Source of the DNA: Verrucomicrobiota bacterium
GTDB taxonomy: Bacteria > Verrucomicrobiota > Verrucomicrobiia > Opitutales > Opitutaceae
Assembly: GCA_023428905.1 (NCBI GenBank)
Contig: JAEYWP010000008.1
Coordinates: 310,001 to 374,000, forward strand
Reading direction: 5' to 3'
DNA length: 64,000 nt
Position 1 is the first letter of the stretch. Every line of letters begins with the position of its first letter. The notes below the pieces were generated by a model. It made no database searches and was not told where the DNA came from. It saw only the letters and a list, made by a program, of their open reading frames with translations. Shown here piece after piece: positions 26,062 to 34,711 of the stretch. The position numbers and the translations under genes were made by a program.

Positions 26062-26106
26062 CTCTGCGCAACTTCAAAGCTCGGCCGCCCGCCGCGGCGG
26101 GCGGTG

Positions 26107-26538
26107 TTACTTCAGGCGCTTCACATTCACCCACGCGCCATCCTTTAGCGTCAGCCGATGGTGACCGTGTTGGGACTCGATGATCTCGAGCTCCGGGGCG
26201 GTGGACGCCGGGAGGACATACTGGTCGGTGCCAACCTGCTTCCAAACCTGCCCATCCTCGAACTCAAAGACCGTGCCTCCCGACCAGCCGCGGAACTTGC
26301 CCTTGAGACGGGCGCGGTAGGGCAGCCCTTCCGTGCCGCGTTCACCAGCGGCGGTGGCGGCGGCGATTTCACCTTGGCGGCGGTACGCTTCCACCGCGGC
26401 GTTGAGGCGGGTGCGCTCCTCCGTGGTGAGCCGGCTGATTCCAAGCTGGTCGCGCTCGGCGGCGCTGAGGGAGTCGACAAAGTCCGCGCGCAGAGGCGCG
26501 ACGAGAGCGAAGAGAACGATGGGCAGCAGGATGCGCAT
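26107..26538 (-). CDS. Small secreted protein of unknown function
   Basis: A 143-residue protein with a signal peptide (MRILLPIVLFALVAPLRA). An N-terminal charged helical part (RLTTEERTRLNAAVEAYRRQ) precedes a compact beta-rich domain with GKFRGWSGGTVFEFEDGQVWKQ split around two Gly-Trp/Gly turns and a final LTLKDGAWVNVKRL. Related domains of unknown function occur in many Gram-negative secreted proteins. It lies between two TonB-receptor genes in the same direction. A GC-rich palindrome at 26086-26105 follows the stop codon and may terminate transcription. Confidence 0.65.
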   Translation of the reverse strand: MRILLPIVLFALVAPLRADFVDSLSAAERDQLGISRLTTEERTRLNAAVEAYRRQGEIAAATAAGERGTEGLPYRARLKGKFRGWSGGTVFEFEDGQVWKQVGTDQYVLPASTAPELEIIESQHGHHRLTLKDGAWVNVKRLK

Positions 26539-26625
26539 GGTCGAAAGCTGAACCTCGGCCGCCCGGCGCCAATCCCGGAACGCCTGTGCCGGGGCGGTTT
26601 CGTCGCGGGTGTGCGGCCGTAAACG

Positions 26626-26651
26626 AAAAAACCCGCCGGCGGACCGGCGGG
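26626..26651 (-). terminator. Rho-independent terminator of the second receptor gene
   Basis: On the minus strand the 8-bp stem CCCGCCGG/CCGGCGGG with a 4-base loop is followed by six T residues, 26 bp after the stop codon. Confidence 0.85.
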
Positions 26652-26676
26652 CTGCAAGAGACCGGATGTGGTCGAC

Positions 26677-29553
26677 TCAGAACCGGCGCGACATCGAAAC
26701 GTAGAGGAAGCGACCCTCCGAGTTGTAGATGAAACCCGGATACCCGTTGGAGTTGCCGCCGAAGCCGGAGGCAAAGGGAGGCTCCTTGTCGAAGAGGTTG
26801 CGGGCGCCGACGGTCACGCGCGTATCCTTCAGCCAAAGGCCGTAGCGGTCGCGGAAGCGGTAGGAAACCTGGGCATCAAAGATCCAGGTGCTGTCGATCT
26901 GCCGCTCATTGCCGTCCGGATCGTAATCCAGGTAACCGTCGGTGAAGGTGGCGCCGAGTACGGTCGAAAAGCCACCGATGGCCCATTCCAGGGTGGTGCG
27001 GCCGCGCCACTCCAAGTAGCCGTCGTCTGACGTCTCATCCGTGGCCAGACCCACCAATTCCTCCAGGGGCGCCCCGGGGGTGTCGCTCTCCTTGAAGGAG
27101 TCGGTGAAGGTGGCCGAGCCCGCGAGGGTGAAGATGCCGGCGCGGTCGGTTTCCAGGCGATACTCGCCGCCGAAGTCGAAGCCGCGGACCTTGGTCTCGC
27201 CCACGTTGAAGAAGACGGAATTCACCGTGCGGATGCTGCCGTCGGAGAAGAGGTCGACGCTCTCACCCGGCAGCAGACCACCCGGGGCAGGTGCACCGTC
27301 AGGGTCGACCCCGAAGAACCGGTTCACGGTGTCCTGGTAGTTGTTGTCCACCCGGCCGCGGCGCGTGATCTGCCAGTAGTCGACCGAGAGGCTGAGCCCG
27401 CGGACGGCTTCAATCTCCGGCGACCACACCACGCCCAGGTTGAAGGACTTGGTCTTTTCCGCGGCGAGGCGGCGGTTGCCGGCCACCGTCACGTCCTGCT
27501 CCGGCTCCACGTCCCCGCTGCGCGGATCCTGGATGGGGCTGAGGGACGACGTCGGCGTGGAATAAAGCTCGTAGAGCGAGGGTTCCCGGTAGCCCTTGGA
27601 CCAGCTGCTGCGCACGGTCAGAGTGTCGTCGACCGGCTGCCAGCGGAGCCCCACCTTGGGCACGGTGGCGTCGCGGTCGCTGGTCATGAAGCTCTCGTGG
27701 CGGGCGGAGAGGTTGGCCGAGAGGGTGTGGGCGCCCGGCGTGTCTTTCAGCAGGGGCACCTGTGCCTCGGCGAAGATGCCGCTGATCCAGCGTTGCCCCA
27801 TGGTGGTGGCATTGGGGGAGCTGCCGATCAGGTCGCCGGTGGCGCCAAACGGATCCGGGTACTGGTTCAACTCCTCGTGGCGGACGTCGCCGCCCAGGGC
27901 CACGCCGACCGTGCCGGCGGGGAGCTCAAAGAGTTCGCCGTTGGACGCGACAAAGGTGAACTGGCCCAGCTCGGACTCGTTCAGGTTCTTCACGTCGATC
28001 AGCGCAAAATTGACCAGCCGTGCGTTGTTCGCGATGGAGTTCCGATAGTATCCGAACGGATTATACGGCTCGGTGGTCCCGATGTACTCCGAGCTCGCGG
28101 GATCAAAGATCGGGTCCGCGGCGTTCATCAGCCGGTTGACCCGCGTGGCGGAGACAAGCGTGTCGCGGGAAGAGTCCTGGATCTGCGAATACGAAAACGC
28201 GGCGTCAAAGTTCCACGTCCCCAGCACGTCGGTGCCCTTGACGCCGACAGTGAGGAGGAGGGCGTCGGTCTCGTTGCGGTAGATCCGGTTGCCGAACTCG
28301 GCGAGCCGGGCGCGGGTGCCGCCGGTGATGTCGACGTTGAACGGATTGAACGGATTGTAGGCGCCGGCGACGGCTGCGCGCTCGCGGCCGTCCGGCAGGG
28401 CGAGGGGCGTGGCGGTGCGCGCGGGGATCACCAGTTCGACGCCCGAGCCGGAGAAGTTGCCGGTGGCGGACGGTGCGAGCTGGTTTTCGGTGCGGGCCCG
28501 CTGGTAGGAGGCGTCGAGGTAGGCGACGATGTTGTCGGTCCCGAAAACCTGGCGTTCGGCAAAGGCGAAGGCCCCGAGGTTTTCGCGATCGGGGTAGGCG
28601 CCGGCGGTCTCGTTGAAATTATACGCCGAAGCGCGGCCCGAGGAGTATTGGTAGGAGGTGGCGGGCAGCAGTCCGTTGTTGCCCGCGCCGGTACCGGAGT
28701 TGGCGTAAAAAGTGGCACCCGAAGGAAGGGCGCTTTCCGGCACGCCGGCCTCGAGGGCGGCTTCCCGGGTGATCTGGAGATTGAACGGGCTGGAGTTGCT
28801 GCTGAGGAAGGGCGGCACCTCGGAGTAGGCGCGATCGCGCGCGTAGATCGCGTTCTTTTTGCTGTAGTTGGCGCCCACCAGAATGTTGGTGCGGTCGCTC
28901 TGGGTGCCGGTGATGAAGGACGCCACCACCTCGCTCGAATCCTCGTCGGTGGTGTTGCCGTAGGTGATGGCGGCTTCGCTGCCGTCAAAGCCGCGACGCA
29001 TCTTGATGTTGACCACACCTGCGACCGCGTCCGCGCCGTAGAGGGCGGAGGCGCCGTCCTTAAGCACCTCGATGCTCTCGACTGCGCTCAAGGGGATGGT
29101 GTTCAGGTCGACGAAGGCGGTGGTGCCACCGGTGCCGACCGGATACACCGCGACGCGCCGGCCGTTGATCAGCACCAGGGTGGCCTCGGGCCCGAGGCCG
29201 CGCAGCGAGATGGAGGTCGCGGCGGGAGTGAAGCCGGTGGCGTTGTTGGAGATCGGGACCGAGTTCGCGTTCGAGATCGTGACGCGCTGCAGCAGCTCGG
29301 AGGTGGAGGTGAAGCCGGACTGCTCGATCACCTTGCGGTCCAGTCGCACCACCGGCGAAGCGCCGGCGGTGAAGGCGGTTTCGGTGGTGGGGATGTAGGA
29401 GCCGGTGACGACGAATTTCTCGAGCTTCTGCGGCTCGTCATCGGCGGCGACGGGGGCGGTCTGCGCGACCGCGTGGCTGAGGGAGAGGCCGGCGACGGCC
29501 GCGGCAGAAAATGCGCGGGCCGCCGTCAGCTTTCGCGAACGGTGGATTTTCAT
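26677..29553 (-). CDS. TonB-dependent outer-membrane receptor (2 of 3 in cluster)
   Basis: A 958-residue receptor with signal peptide (cleavage near HAVAQT), TonB-box-like KLEKFVVTGSYIP, a plug domain with SISLRGLGPEATLVLINGRR and VESIEVLKDGASALYGADAVAGVVNI, and a long barrel ending in YVSMSRRF. Barrel motifs such as RSSWSKGYREPSLYELY are standard. It is more distant from the other two receptors in the cluster than they are from each other. Its mRNA leader has a strong two-part hairpin. The substrate is not evident; the S9 peptidase gene next to it suggests peptides. Confidence 0.93.
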   Translation of the reverse strand: MKIHRSRKLTAARAFSAAAVAGLSLSHAVAQTAPVAADDEPQKLEKFVVTGSYIPTTETAFTAGASPVVRLDRKVIEQSGFTSTSELLQRVTISNANSVPISNNATGFTPAATSISLRGLGPEATLVLINGRRVAVYPVGTGGTTAFVDLNTIPLSAVESIEVLKDGASALYGADAVAGVVNIKMRRGFDGSEAAITYGNTTDEDSSEVVASFITGTQSDRTNILVGANYSKKNAIYARDRAYSEVPPFLSSNSSPFNLQITREAALEAGVPESALPSGATFYANSGTGAGNNGLLPATSYQYSSGRASAYNFNETAGAYPDRENLGAFAFAERQVFGTDNIVAYLDASYQRARTENQLAPSATGNFSGSGVELVIPARTATPLALPDGRERAAVAGAYNPFNPFNVDITGGTRARLAEFGNRIYRNETDALLLTVGVKGTDVLGTWNFDAAFSYSQIQDSSRDTLVSATRVNRLMNAADPIFDPASSEYIGTTEPYNPFGYYRNSIANNARLVNFALIDVKNLNESELGQFTFVASNGELFELPAGTVGVALGGDVRHEELNQYPDPFGATGDLIGSSPNATTMGQRWISGIFAEAQVPLLKDTPGAHTLSANLSARHESFMTSDRDATVPKVGLRWQPVDDTLTVRSSWSKGYREPSLYELYSTPTSSLSPIQDPRSGDVEPEQDVTVAGNRRLAAEKTKSFNLGVVWSPEIEAVRGLSLSVDYWQITRRGRVDNNYQDTVNRFFGVDPDGAPAPGGLLPGESVDLFSDGSIRTVNSVFFNVGETKVRGFDFGGEYRLETDRAGIFTLAGSATFTDSFKESDTPGAPLEELVGLATDETSDDGYLEWRGRTTLEWAIGGFSTVLGATFTDGYLDYDPDGNERQIDSTWIFDAQVSYRFRDRYGLWLKDTRVTVGARNLFDKEPPFASGFGGNSNGYPGFIYNSEGRFLYVSMSRRF

Positions 29554-29569
29554 GGGTCTTGTGTTGTTT

Positions 29570-29608
29570 CCAAGAGCAGCGTGGAGAAACCACGCTCAGT
29601 TCTCTTGG
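29570..29608 (-). promoter_or_regulatory. Two-part leader hairpin of the second receptor mRNA
   Basis: On the minus strand an outer stem CCAAGAG/CTCTTGG encloses an inner 7-bp stem AGCGTGG/CCACGCT. The third receptor leader repeats the plan with CCAAGAG...CTCTT. A spacer of AACAACACAAGACCC follows directly before the ATG; it has no Shine-Dalgarno sequence. Confidence 0.6.
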
Positions 29609-29755
29609 GCGCCCACGTAGCAACTGCTGTACCGGATTCGCCGCCCCGCAGCTCAGTAGGGAGCCTGTTTGGTCACTAAACTCTGAATACTGGAGAATCC
29701 ACCCGGCCCCCACAAAACCGCGCCCACCCGGACAAAACCAGCCCCTAGCAGCAAG

Positions 29756-29789
29756 CCTCCTCATGGATCAGGATGTATCCATGAGGAGG
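29756..29789 (-). terminator. 13-bp perfect hairpin after the S9 peptidase gene
   Basis: CCTCCTCATGGAT and its exact complement are separated by 8 bases, 7 bp after the peptidase stop codon. There is no T-run on the minus strand, so it may stall polymerase or protect the 3' end rather than act as a classical terminator. Confidence 0.6.
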
Positions 29790-29796
29790 AGCAGGA

Positions 29797-31698
29797 TCAC
29801 TGCGCCGGAACGGAACCGTACCGCTTGAGGAAGGCGTCCAGCTTTCGGTAATACGCGTACACGTTTTCCTCCTTACTGAAGCCATGCCCCTCATTGTGGA
29901 AGGAGATGTACTCGTATACCTTCTTGTGCCGCTTCAGCTCCTTCTCGAGAATCTCGGCGTGTTTGAGGACAACACGCGGATCGCGCTCGCCGTAGGCCAT
30001 CAGCAGCGGCGCGCGGATTTTTTCCACGTGATTCACTGGCGACCACTCGCGCAACTCCTCGCGGTCGGTACGCGGGCTGCCGATGGTTTTCTCGAGTTGC
30101 CCGCGAGCGATCTCCCAGGTTCGCGGCATCGTGGAGTGCAGCAGTTCAATGTCGCTGACTCCGACGTAATTAATGCCGAACTTGTACAGCTCCGGGGTGA
30201 ACGTCAGTCCCGCGAGCGCGGCATAGCCACCGTAGCTGGCGCCATAGATGCCGATCGCGTCGCGCCGCGCAATGCCCTCGGCGACGGCCCATTCAACCGC
30301 GTCAGTGAGATCGTTCTGCATCTTGCGGCCCCATTCACGCCAACCGGCGCGATCGAAGGAAAGTCCGAAGCCGGTCGAGCCACGGAAGTTCACCTGGAGC
30401 ACGGCGTAGCCACGGTTGGCAAGGAACTGGACCTCGGAGTTGAAGCCCCAGGAATCCCGGGCACGGGGACCGCCATGGGGATTAATGATGAGCGGCAGGT
30501 TCTTGCCGTCCGATCCCTGCGGCACGGTCAGGTAGCCATGAAGCGATAGTCCGTCACGAGCTGGAATCACCACCGGCTTCATCTCAGCCATCAGCTTCGG
30601 GTCTATCCATTCGCGGGTGCGCAACAGGAACTTCAGTTTGCCCGCCTTGAGATCCAGGAGGTAGTAGGCCCCGGGCTCGCGGTCGCTGAAGGCGGTCACG
30701 ATTGCCAGGTCGTGGTTTTCCCGCGCAAAATTGATCACGTTGAAGGTGTCGGGCAGCGCCTCGTCCACCATGGTCTGGTACTCGGCGTATTTGGGCACGA
30801 ACCAGCGCACTTTCGGTTTGTCGCGCATGTAGGTGACGCCGAGGGCGCGCTTTTCCACCTCGCTCATCATCACCCCGGCGACATCGACCAAGTCGTCCTC
30901 ATACACCATCGGTCCCCGTTCGCGGGTCTTCAGGTTGTATTCATAAATGCGATAACGGCCGGTTTCTTCGTTGGAGGCGATGTACGCCCGGTCGGCGGAG
31001 AAGTCGAAATTTGTCAGCAGCCAGTCCGGCTCGCCGAAGGTCGACTGCGCGAGAGGAAGGAACTCAGCCTTCTCCGACTCACGATAAACCACCGAGGTCT
31101 TGAGGCCGTCGACGGTCAGGCCGGCCCGCACCACCCCTGACTGGTCCGTGATCCAGCCGCCGACGTTGCCGGGATTGGTCACCACGCGCTGCTTGCGCCC
31201 GGTCTTGAGGTGAATCCGATAAACGTCGGGGTATTCCGCGCGACGTTCGTTGTTCACCACCAGGATTTCGTCCGGCGAAGACGGAATCCGGTCCAAAAGA
31301 GACGTGGTCCGAATCACAAAGGCGCCACCCTCAACCTGAGACTTGGCCGGCGGGGCGAGCACTTTGAGGTCCTTGCCATCACGGCTCACAGAAAAGAGGC
31401 CGAAGGACTCGTTGCCATCGTCGTCCATCGTGAAGACGAGTCGGTCATCCGTGATCCAGGAGTAACCGTTGATATCATCGTCAAAGGCGGTGATCCGGGT
31501 CGGCGCCAGGGTCGCAACGTCGATGATGTGCAGGTTCATCCGGCTTCCCGCGGGGGCGAGGGCCGCCATGTACTTGCCGCTAGGGGAGAGCGAGAGCGCG
31601 GCAAATTCGGGTTTCCTAAAGAACGTTTCGATGGGGAGCTCGGCGGCGCTGGCAAACGGCGCGAGGAGGAGGGAAAGGGTGAGAAGCGGAAATTTCAT
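29797..31698 (-). CDS. S9 family prolyl oligopeptidase-like peptidase
   Basis: A 633-residue exported peptidase. A signal peptide (MKFPLLTLSLLLAPFASA) is followed by a seven-bladed propeller domain (about residues 30-370) and an alpha/beta-hydrolase domain. The catalytic Ser lies in IYGASYGGYAALAG (about residue 488), the Asp in AYGERDPRV and the His in FHNEGHGFSKEEN near the C-terminus. Family members cleave short peptides, often releasing dipeptides. The ATG at 31698 starts the signal peptide. The gene lies between two TonB-receptor genes in the same direction, so it probably trims peptides in the periplasm after uptake. A strong terminator-like hairpin ends only 7 bases before its start codon. 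Confidence 0.92.
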   Translation of the reverse strand: MKFPLLTLSLLLAPFASAAELPIETFFRKPEFAALSLSPSGKYMAALAPAGSRMNLHIIDVATLAPTRITAFDDDINGYSWITDDRLVFTMDDDGNESFGLFSVSRDGKDLKVLAPPAKSQVEGGAFVIRTTSLLDRIPSSPDEILVVNNERRAEYPDVYRIHLKTGRKQRVVTNPGNVGGWITDQSGVVRAGLTVDGLKTSVVYRESEKAEFLPLAQSTFGEPDWLLTNFDFSADRAYIASNEETGRYRIYEYNLKTRERGPMVYEDDLVDVAGVMMSEVEKRALGVTYMRDKPKVRWFVPKYAEYQTMVDEALPDTFNVINFARENHDLAIVTAFSDREPGAYYLLDLKAGKLKFLLRTREWIDPKLMAEMKPVVIPARDGLSLHGYLTVPQGSDGKNLPLIINPHGGPRARDSWGFNSEVQFLANRGYAVLQVNFRGSTGFGLSFDRAGWREWGRKMQNDLTDAVEWAVAEGIARRDAIGIYGASYGGYAALAGLTFTPELYKFGINYVGVSDIELLHSTMPRTWEIARGQLEKTIGSPRTDREELREWSPVNHVEKIRAPLLMAYGERDPRVVLKHAEILEKELKRHKKVYEYISFHNEGHGFSKEENVYAYYRKLDAFLKRYGSVPAQ

Positions 31699-31705
31699 GG
31701 TGGTC

Positions 31706-31744
31706 AAAAAGAAACAGGCCACTCCCCGGGTGGGGAGTGGCCTG
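31706..31744 (-). terminator. Terminator between third receptor and S9 peptidase
   Basis: On the minus strand a 13-bp perfect stem CAGGCCACTCCCC with a 4-base loop is followed by TTTCTTTTT. It is 36 bp after the receptor stop codon and directly precedes the start codon of the peptidase gene, leaving no room for a separate promoter downstream of it. Confidence 0.8.
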
Positions 31745-31780
31745 CAGTTTCACTCACTGAGTGAGGACAAGGTCGGGCTC

Positions 31781-34525
31781 TTAGAACTCGCGACCGATGC
31801 GCACGTAAACGAAGCGCGGCATGGGATCATGCACGCCCGAGAGGTAAGCGTCGCTGCCGCGGGAAAGGTCGAACGGCGGCTGCTTGTCGAAGACGTTGTT
31901 CACACCGATCGTGATGTTCGTATCCCACCAACCGGAGTAGCTGATCTTCGGATTCACCCGGACGTACGGATTGATGCCGGGGAAATCAGGATTTGGATAC
32001 TCGCCGATGTAGTTGAGGAAGATTGACGCAGCCCAGTCGCCCTTCTGCCAGGCAAGCGTGGCGGTGCCACGCCAGAGCGGGAGGGAGTAGGTCTGGTCGT
32101 CGTCCACCGTGCTCAGCACACCCAGGGAGTTCACGAGCTTGCGCTCCGCGGTGTCGTAGTAGGTCGCATCGACGCCAAGGCGGAAGAGGCCCAGGCGGCT
32201 GTGCTCCCAGCGATATCGGACCGCGAAGTCGAGACCACGCAGCTTGTTCTCGTTGGAGTTGTACCAGTCGGTGTTGATGTAATCCAGGCGGCCCACGGTG
32301 ACGCCGGCGGCGATTTCCTCAGCGGTGAGGGGCTGGCGCACCACGCGGCCGGCGGGAAGCACGAGCTCGTTGCGGAGGGTGAAGTCCGCGGAGTCACGCG
32401 TGATCAGGTTGTCCTGCTTGTACTGGAAGCCGGCGACCTCGAAGGAGAAGCCCTTCAGGATACCCCGATCGAAGTCGGCGATGGCACCCACATAATAGGT
32501 GTCAGTCTCTTCCGGCTGCAGGTCGGGGTTGCCACGACCAACCGTCTTGATCTGGGCAGAACCCACGTCCGACCGGCGCGGATCGAACAGCTGACCCGAG
32601 GTAAAGCTGACGCTGCCACGGGAGAGCAGGTAGGCGAGGTCGGGAGCCTTGAATGACTGCGAGAAGGACGCGCGCAGGAGCAACCAGGAGGTGGCCTTGT
32701 ACTTGAGGGCGATCTTCGGCTTGGTGGTGGTGCCGAAGTCACTGTAATCCTCGAAGCGGGCCGCGCCCTGGAGTTCCAAGCCCTTGACGATCGGAGCGCT
32801 CACCTCGGCAAAGGCCGAGAAGACGTTGCGATCACCCGAAAAGCCGAAGCCTTCCGAACCACCGACGATGTTGCCGGACTCGTTCTCGAGGGTGCGGCGG
32901 TCGCTGATCGCTTCGCGGCGATTCTCGATGCCGGCGGCGATCGCGAGGTCGCCCGCGGGAAGCGAGGCGAGCGGTCCGTTCACCTGGGCGGAGAGGGTCT
33001 CGCCGGTGAAGGTGGCCTTGGTCGGATTTTCGCCCGAATAATAATCCGTCACGCGGGGGTCCTCGGGACCGAACGGATTGGCGTACAGCATCTGACCGTC
33101 GATCTTGAGACCGTTCAGGGCCTCCTGAATGCGGCTGTCAAACGAGGTGCCCGGGGAGACGTTCGAGAACGAACCCTGCGCCCACATGTACGAGGTATCC
33201 CAGCTCCAGTCATTCGGGAGCGTGCCACGCAGACCACCGATGATGCGCGGATAATCAGACACGCCATCCGAGATTCGGGGACCGACGTTGACCAAGCGGT
33301 AGGTGCTCAGCTGCACGGCCTGGCCGGCGCCCGGGAAGTAACGTTCGCCGTAGGGGTTGAAGGGATTCTCCTTCGGCACGAGGAGGCGGTTGTTCGGTCC
33401 CGCACCCTTGTCCGTGGTGGTGAAGGGAGAACCGGCGGCCGCGATTCGGTATTCGAGCTTGCGATACGAAGCTTCGAGGTATCCGGCGACGCTGTCACTG
33501 AATTCGTGATCGGCGAAGAAGTTGAAGCCGTAGCTTTCCACTTCCGGCGTCATCCAGGAAACCTGCTGGAAGTCGTAGAAGCCCACGCCGGTGGCGCGGG
33601 AGAGCGGCTGCGCCGCGGTCGGATTCGGATCAGAGGTCGGTCCGGCGAAGGAACGCAGGGTGTTGGTCCCGGGGAGGAAGAAGCGCGCCGGGAAAGAGCT
33701 GGTGCTACGCCAGTCGATACCGGTGTAGATCATCTCGTCGTCGCTGAGCTCCACCTGGCCGGTCGACGTCTTGTCCTTGCGGTAGTCCGCGGTCGCGTTC
33801 CAGGGGATGTCCCGGTTGGCGATGGCGTTCTTCTGGAGCATGTCGGCCATGGCCGTGACGTGCGTGCGACCCGTGGTCGCGCCCACCACGAAAAATGCGC
33901 TCTTTTCCAGCGCATCCCCGTGCTCCAGCGTATTGCCGAAATAGATCTCGCTCGCCATGCCCGTGTAGTCCTGGCGGAGCTTGACGTTGATCACACCCGC
34001 GACGGCATCGGAGCCGTAAATCGCAGACGCGCCGTCCTTCACGATTTCAATCGAATCCACCGCCACGGCAGGGATCTGGTTAATATCAACCACGGACTGG
34101 AAACCGTTGAACACGCCCGAGCCCGACGGCACCGCGCGGCGTCCATTGATCAGCACCAGTGTATTGTTATTACCGAGTCCACGAAGGTTAACAGACGCGG
34201 TGCCAGCAGCGAAGCCGGTACTCGATCCTTCCGACGTCAGAGACTGGGCGGTGTTGAACGGCAGCGAACGCAGGGCGTCGCCGACGTTCGAAAAGCCCGT
34301 CATCTGCAGGCTTTCCCGGCTGATCTGGACAACGGGACTCGGCGTCTCGACGTCAAGGCGCTTCACGCGCGAACCCGTTACCTCGAACTTCTCGAGTTTC
34401 TGAACGTCTTCCGGTTTGGGCGCTTCTGGCGGTGTGGTCTGCGCGAATGCAACGGACGGCAGCAGGGCGGATGCGCCGGCCAGCAACGCGGCCGCCGCAC
34501 GCCTACGCGAGCGGGACTTGCTCAT
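31781..34525 (-). CDS. TonB-dependent outer-membrane receptor (3 of 3 in cluster)
   Basis: A 914-residue receptor, clearly paralogous to the first one. A signal peptide with twin Arg-rich start (MSKSRSRRRAAAALLAGASA) leads into KLEKFEVTGSRVKRL, a plug with SVNLRGLGNNNTLVLINGRR and VDSIEIVKDGASAIYGSDAVAGVINV, and a barrel with LRASFSQSFKAPDLAYLL, the shared YANPFGPED and a YVRIGREF end. The ATG at 34525 begins the signal peptide; 25 codons of open frame upstream are leader sequence. Its promoter and hairpin leader match those of the other receptors in this cluster. Confidence 0.93.
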   Translation of the reverse strand: MSKSRSRRRAAAALLAGASALLPSVAFAQTTPPEAPKPEDVQKLEKFEVTGSRVKRLDVETPSPVVQISRESLQMTGFSNVGDALRSLPFNTAQSLTSEGSSTGFAAGTASVNLRGLGNNNTLVLINGRRAVPSGSGVFNGFQSVVDINQIPAVAVDSIEIVKDGASAIYGSDAVAGVINVKLRQDYTGMASEIYFGNTLEHGDALEKSAFFVVGATTGRTHVTAMADMLQKNAIANRDIPWNATADYRKDKTSTGQVELSDDEMIYTGIDWRSTSSFPARFFLPGTNTLRSFAGPTSDPNPTAAQPLSRATGVGFYDFQQVSWMTPEVESYGFNFFADHEFSDSVAGYLEASYRKLEYRIAAAGSPFTTTDKGAGPNNRLLVPKENPFNPYGERYFPGAGQAVQLSTYRLVNVGPRISDGVSDYPRIIGGLRGTLPNDWSWDTSYMWAQGSFSNVSPGTSFDSRIQEALNGLKIDGQMLYANPFGPEDPRVTDYYSGENPTKATFTGETLSAQVNGPLASLPAGDLAIAAGIENRREAISDRRTLENESGNIVGGSEGFGFSGDRNVFSAFAEVSAPIVKGLELQGAARFEDYSDFGTTTKPKIALKYKATSWLLLRASFSQSFKAPDLAYLLSRGSVSFTSGQLFDPRRSDVGSAQIKTVGRGNPDLQPEETDTYYVGAIADFDRGILKGFSFEVAGFQYKQDNLITRDSADFTLRNELVLPAGRVVRQPLTAEEIAAGVTVGRLDYINTDWYNSNENKLRGLDFAVRYRWEHSRLGLFRLGVDATYYDTAERKLVNSLGVLSTVDDDQTYSLPLWRGTATLAWQKGDWAASIFLNYIGEYPNPDFPGINPYVRVNPKISYSGWWDTNITIGVNNVFDKQPPFDLSRGSDAYLSGVHDPMPRFVYVRIGREF

Positions 34526-34549
34526 AGGTGTAGTAGGTTGTGTTGTGTT

Positions 34550-34585
34550 GGAAGAGGGTCGGGCTATGCCCGGCTGATCTCTTGG
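34550..34585 (-). promoter_or_regulatory. Two-part leader hairpin of the third receptor mRNA
   Basis: On the minus strand AAGAG/CTCTT encloses an inner CGGGC-ATA-GCCCG hairpin. The following 24 bases before the ATG are almost free of G and have no Shine-Dalgarno sequence. Confidence 0.5.
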
Positions 34586-34589
34586 TGCA

Positions 34590-34619
34590 ACCGTATGCAA
34601 ACTTTATGCCGTTTATCAA
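34590..34619 (-). promoter_or_regulatory. Possible promoter of the third receptor gene
   Basis: On the minus strand TTGATA (34614-34619) and TACGGT (34590-34595) are 18 bp apart. The expected transcription start would fall at the beginning of the leader hairpin. The -10 match is weak. Confidence 0.35.
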
Positions 34620-34711
34620 TGCGTGTCTGTGAACCAAATCGTTGTGTGAATGTTATCTAAGTTACTAAACATGCTCAGCAGCCACGTGAATACGGCCGCA
34701 CGCCAGGCCCG

